This document shows positions 59,273 to 64,000 of a DNA stretch of 64,000 bases, piece by piece (the stretch's first letter is position 1; every line of letters begins with the position of its first letter). Below the pieces are notes generated by a model. The model was not told the DNA's origin, searched no databases, and saw only the letters and a program-made list of their open reading frames with translations. The stretch comes from Gnetum montanum. Lineage: Eukaryota > Streptophyta > Gnetopsida > Gnetales > Gnetaceae. Location of the stretch: assembly GCA_015680685.1 (NCBI GenBank), contig MNCI01022333.1, forward strand, positions 188,468-252,467, given 5' to 3'. Made by a program: the position numbers and the translations under genes.

Positions 59273-62200
59273 CTACTCCATGAACTTGTTGTAAGCTTCA
59301 TAAGTGCCAATGGCATTCACGAATGCTTCATAGATAAATGCCTTCACTAAAGCATCCCTGTATAGTTTGTGGTTGGTGGAACATTCTAGTTTATACATGT
59401 GTTTATGGTTTTTCTGGGATTTCCCCCACTCGTAAACTCTAGCGCTATAATATTTCCAGTCTTGGTTATTCTGAGCCAACAAGTCCATCTGCATCTGTTG
59501 TTCCATTATTTCTCAGGTGGCTTCATTGTTGTGTCACACGACTGTCCAATATCTAGCATAATCTATTATCATCGTGCGCCAACTGTTGTCATTTCTATCA
59601 TGGGTTATGAGAAACTCGTTCCTGGATTTGAGGTCTCCCACCTTGGCACTTAGTTTGACCTTCTCTTTCTCAGCCCTTTGGACCCATTTCCACAAGTCCT
59701 TGTTGAAGCGCCTACACTCCCACAAGGAGCATGTTGAGTGCAAAGCACATTTACTAGCCTCGTTGTATATGCGACGAGGCACCTCGGCCACTTTGGGCGA
59801 GAATGTAGGCACAACACTAACTTTCAACGCATGTTTTAGGTCCCATTTGAGTCTAGAGGCTACAAACATCCAAACAATGCATTAGTCACATTAGCGTAGC
59901 AAGGTTAGCAGCTCAAGACATGTAGTATAGCAACCTAAAAGAGCTTAGCATAGCTACTTTACTTACCCACTTTGGGGTCGACCTGTTTGAGATGGCTGAC
60001 CATGTCATCGACGACCCCCTGCATGAATGTAAATTTATCAGAAGTCTCGGCCGATAGTTCTAAGTGAGTCAAGATAGGTTCTGCAGTATCGACATTGGTG
60101 TCTATCATGCAACCAAATGCATTAGTAGTGACCAAGGTGGGCTGCAATAAAGATGAGAGTAATGTAAATGACAATGTATGTTGTCAAACTCACCAGCGTC
60201 TAATTGCAACTCCCCTTCATCCTGACTCAAAATTATGGTAGCACCTTTGGCACTTGTTCACTCCCCTGATGCTGGACTGTGTTCAGCAGAAGGACCTCCG
60301 GTAGAAATCCCCTTACAATTGATGCGAGCTTCCTCTTTATTAGTTGATGCCTTTCTTTTCAAGGCACTAGCATCCTCTTCATCCATAGGAGACTCTTTTG
60401 TGCCTCCAAAAATGTCCTCCTCATCAGTAGAAGGATTCTCCCTAATAACAAGAGCCCCTTACTTAGTGATAGGATCTCCTTTCCTCTTGACTAGGGCCCT
60501 TTCCTCTATGACTAGGCCCCCCATGTCTTTATTTGCCACCCCCATCTTTGGAGCTGACACCTCTTCTTCATCGTCTTCTTCTTCTTCTTCTTCCTCTAGC
60601 AGCAAAAAAAAAGCAACATATTTTCGTTTAGCTTAAACCAAGTTAGCGTAAAGTAGGTGCTATGCTATGTTACGTTATTTAGCACAGCATAATGTAGTAG
60701 GCATTAATAAAATAGGCAAAGAAATTAACATAAGTATTTATCGATAGGAGGTTGCATCCTGTGTACCTTAAACCGTAGTGTCTACCCTTCCTCTTCTTTT
60801 GTACAGAGGATCTCCTTAGTCGAAGAAGGCCTCCTTCGCTAAAACTTAGTAGTCACTATCTCAATGATGAGGCATTTCCCCTATGATACGCTACCAATAA
60901 TGGTAGGGGGCGCCCCTTCCATGCTATCCTTGCCATGAAAGTTATGGGCCACTCAATCCATAGTCGTCATAGAGAACGACTCCCCAATAGCTTTTAGGGG
61001 ATCTTGGGCTCAGGTGCTTCGGAAGACTTGGTAGATCCATGGTTTGGATATTTGGTTGTGATCTCACATAACCCAGACTTCATTCTCATGGACTACCAAA
61101 AACTCTGTGAAATGCTGCAAATAGGCTATGAAGAAGGTGTAGTGTACATTGAAGCAAGACTCCTACTTCTTATGAAGCGCAACCACTTTAGTCCGCAAGC
61201 CTTTACACAGATGTCCAGCCTAGTTGTAGAGGGTGCCCTCTTCCATAACCTCCTACATTATCCAAGCTTGTTCAATCTCCATGATCTTTCCTTGGGAAAG
61301 CAACTGGGGGAAAACACAAGCACAGAAGATGGGATAAACCTCTCTGGCGGCGATCAGCTTGACTTTCTCCATGGAGATCCCCTTTTGCTCCTTTGAAACC
61401 CCTAGCCATTCCTTGATATCCTTCCTCTAATAGTTCAACTCTCTCTTGGTCCTTGAACCTATAGGGATGCCGTCAACAGGGACACCGAAAAGGTCTGCAA
61501 ATAGCTAGTCATTAATCTCAAGGACCACCCGCACACCGTGTACACGTGTGTAGATGCGGTCTGCCTTTTCAGAGAAGGACTCCACTAGGATGAGAATCTC
61601 AATGGAAAGGACACTTGGGTTCAAGACCAGGAACAAATCCATGAGCCCATCATCTTGAAGATGCCTGGTCAGGGATTCTGAGGCCATGCTGCATATCCAG
61701 CTTTGGCTCTCATCCACTTCCCCATACTTGAAGAAGACATTAGCCTCTTGGTTCCTAGAGGTAATCACCATCACCTCCTAGGACTTTTTCACCCCTATAG
61801 CCATTAGCACAGTTAGCAGTAATGACACTCAGACATGTAGCAATTCAATATTTAGCTTAACAAGTTTGAACGGTGATGGGAATGATGGAAGACAAATCAA
61901 GACATCTTCAATGAAGATTAGCTTAAAGGGTGTCCATCCCTCATCCAACCAACTAGACTTCTTGCATCTATTGTAGAATCTGGGATACCAAGTTAGGTAG
62001 GCTTTGTACTCACCCCCACATTGACCTATCACACCTACATGTATATTCTCAGCAGAGGAAAACTCAGCAGCGCCATCTATGCTAACGTCAACACATATGT
62101 ATTGTCGTGAAGCCCCTCCTTATTGATAAAAACTTGGTAACAGAAATACACTATTAACATTTGGCTACCATAGAAAATATTGCATAACATAGTGGAACGC

Positions 62201-62620
62201 AGCTACAAAACTCACCCGTCGGCACAGTAAACAGTTCCTAGTGGGTTTTGAAAGCATGTTCCCATGTGACGTGAGATAAACAAGGTATTGTAGAGATTGT
62301 AGTAATTATACTCAGGCATATCCTAGACCTAGGTCAAATGCCTCAAATTTCTAGGACATTCACTAGATCCTTCTCCCTACCTGCTGTTGATTTCTCCATT
62401 TGTCAAAAATCTCAAAATACACTTATTTTTCCTAGGCATCAAGGTTTTTGTTATGGCGGCCGCTACCTCCTCCACTAGGTGTGACCAAATGATCACGTTG
62501 AAGTGTTGGAGAAGAAATTGTAGAAACTCCAGGGCTCCTCCTCAAAACTAGACCGCTTGTCATCCCACATGCGTATGGAGTGGAGGAACATTGGCCACTG
62601 GTTCGCTGATGCAGCACAGG
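59273..62620 (-). pseudogene. Decayed minus-strand coding region, possibly a retroelement antisense ORF
   Basis: On the minus strand several blocks in order look like parts of one multi-exon protein. 62,617-62,435: Ser/Gly-rich start. 62,030-61,500: SSWLDEGWTPFKLIFIEDV, then ESLTRHLQDDGLMDLFLVLN and RIYTRVHGVRVVLEIND, resembling the V-x-VRG-V...IN..FG-P pattern of plant 'putative gypsy-type transposon' proteins. 60,600-60,560: an acidic EEEEEEDDEEEVSAPK tract. 59,870-59,273: a Lys/Glu-rich coiled-coil-like end (WVQRAEKEKVKLSAKVGDLK). Stops interrupt most blocks. Some plant Ty3/gypsy elements carry such antisense ORFs downstream of pol; whether this belongs to element E is unproven. Confidence 0.5.
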
Positions 62621-63640
62621 ACCCTTACGATTTTGAGGACAATCAAAATCGACCTTAGCATTATCCTACACAACACAATAGAAAATGTTAGCATCATGTC
62701 CGAGTGGAATTTACATCTAGCGTAGCAAGGCTAGCATTTTAGCATATAGCATAGCATGATTCCCTTCAGGCATATAGCATAGTGAAAAACATGAAGGCAA
62801 TAGCTTAGCGTAGCAATGAAGTGATTAGCTCTAATAAAGCGATTAACATTACACTACGACAGAACATGTATTACACTGTCACATCACACATGGCCAAACC
62901 CTCCCAAGGATCCTACGCTATGTTATCTACATGCCAATGCCTCAAATCATCCGAATGTCTACTGTAATGACAGCTGCAATGATGGCGGTCCACGCGATCT
63001 TGCATGCAACCTTAGCATAACGTATGTACATCTGTCGTGGCTGAAATGGCAGCAGCGACAGTGTAAGGGCTAAAACAATGACAACATGATGACAGAAAAT
63101 ACACGAATAGCTAAACGAAATCCTAGGAGCAAAACAAGAAAAACAAAAATGAATAACAGAGACAAAAAAATAGAGGAAGCACAGTGGCCTACCGAGTCAA
63201 CGACGTCTCCTCATGCACCGCGATGTGCGCCTACGTCACACGCCCTAGGGTTTCCTTTACTTCTTCAACCTTGGAAAGTGCCAGGTGTTTGTGCTCTTTC
63301 TTGGGAGCCATTGTTTTACTTGTTGATTCTCTCTTCGTTGCTACATTAAATTGCCCTACTCTCTGTTGTCAAAAATCGCTCTGTGCTCCAAATGTGGGCT
63401 CTACGCTATTATGGTAAAAATGATGAGTTTACCAAGGGTTAATCCCTATTTATAGCCACAATGGTGAAAAGGAAACTTGTCATTCTCTCTCTCCGTTTAA
63501 TGCAGAGTATTTCATGCAGCGTAGCATGCTCGCCACGATATCATAGCACTGTTTGCATTCACACCAGTGGGCCTGGGAGAAGAGCTTTGACACGCTTCAA
63601 ACTAACTATTTACCTTTACGAAAAAAATATCTTGCATTTT
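62621..63640. other. Unassigned sequence with scattered tagcgtagca motifs
   Basis: Contains single motifs like those of the element E LTR array (62,712; 62,807; 63,518), an A-rich stretch near 63,130-63,175 and, on the plus strand, a TATA-like ctatttatagcc at about 63,448. No protein was recognised. Confidence 0.4.
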
Positions 63641-64000
63641 CCATGGTCTGAAAAGACCTTAAACTAGCAACCCTCACACATAGTTTCAATCTAGTTAATG
63701 GTCCGCAAAGATCTTAAACTAGCTATCTTGACCTTCTACACATTGGCAGTTTGTAATGACGTTAAACTAGCAATTTTGCATTTTAACATTAGTAGTTTTT
63801 CGTTCTTTATATTAGCAGTTCTACATGTCTACATCTAGGTGGTCCGAAATGACCTTAAACTAGTACTCTAACCAGTTGGCAGTCCGCAATGACATTAAAC
63901 TAGCAGTTTTGCACCATTACATCAACAATTTTGCATTTTTACATTAGCAACATTCCATTCTTTATATTATCAATTTTGCATTTTTCTGTCCAAGCAGTCT
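63640..64000. repeat. Short tandem repeats of the ggtccgaaatgaccttaaactag type
   Basis: At least five variants of ggtc(c)g(a/c)aa(a/t)ga(c)cttaaactag interleaved with attttgca/acattagcag words, running off the end of the window. The form is related to the array at 58,400-58,640, with the same taaaacta tail. Confidence 0.8.

Overview
The window is nuclear DNA of a seed plant with a large, repeat-laden genome. Spliced plant genes are present: an LRR receptor kinase, a mitochondrial pyruvate carrier start and an RLCK-VII kinase relic. They sit in AT-rich sequence dominated by old, nested LTR retrotransposons, with two LINE remnants. Low gene density, decayed elements and the style of the LRR kinase would fit a conifer, but this is inference. 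The assembly has one single N (53,145) and a 495-base N gap (54,055-54,549).

Layout. 1-1.7 kb: non-coding. 1.8-5.05 kb: two-exon LRR receptor-like kinase with an in-frame stop in the N-terminal cap. 6-8.45 kb: dispersed repeat and two facing LTRs of family 1 (LTRs TGATGAG...CTCATCA). 8.45-9.3 kb: reverse-strand fragment of a related LRR kinase. 10.3-11.4 kb: LINE endonuclease relic and Ty3/gypsy protease relic. 13.1-22.1 kb: element A (family 1), minus strand, with its gag-protease-RT core in opposite orientation to its RNase H-integrase. 22.5-28.4 kb: tandem duplication, first two exons of a mitochondrial pyruvate carrier gene, kinase pseudogene. 28.84-29.64 kb: 5'-truncated LINE with a 13-bp target duplication. 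32-35.4 kb: two more family-1 LTRs with 3' internal sequence. 35.4-37.9 kb: element D 5' LTR, a 48-bp tandem array and a gag start that runs in frame into an LRR fragment (to 38.87 kb). 38.87-50.74 kb: element C gag-protease, split by element B (41,113-49,811, TSD GTAAG), which itself contains an inverted solo LTR (45,078-46,650, TSD CCATG). 50.75-58.05 kb: element E, whose protease is split by a solo LTR (56,213-57,811, TSD GGCAC). 58.2-64 kb: unclassified tail with short GGCC-type repeat arrays and a decayed minus-strand coding region resembling the antisense ORF of some plant Ty3/gypsy elements.

How it fits together. Most of the window is a record of successive insertions: C, then B inside C, then a solo LTR inside B; E at the end of C, then a solo LTR inside E. 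Reading frames across several insertion points resume exactly when the insertion and one TSD copy are disregarded, so the boundaries are firm. The least explained feature is that three LTR families each carry arrays of a different palindromic motif upstream of their TATA box (GATATC-, GTATAC- and GCTACG/CGTAGC-based). Gene functions visible are receptor signalling (LRR kinase), mitochondrial pyruvate import (fragment) and cytoplasmic kinase signalling (dead copy).
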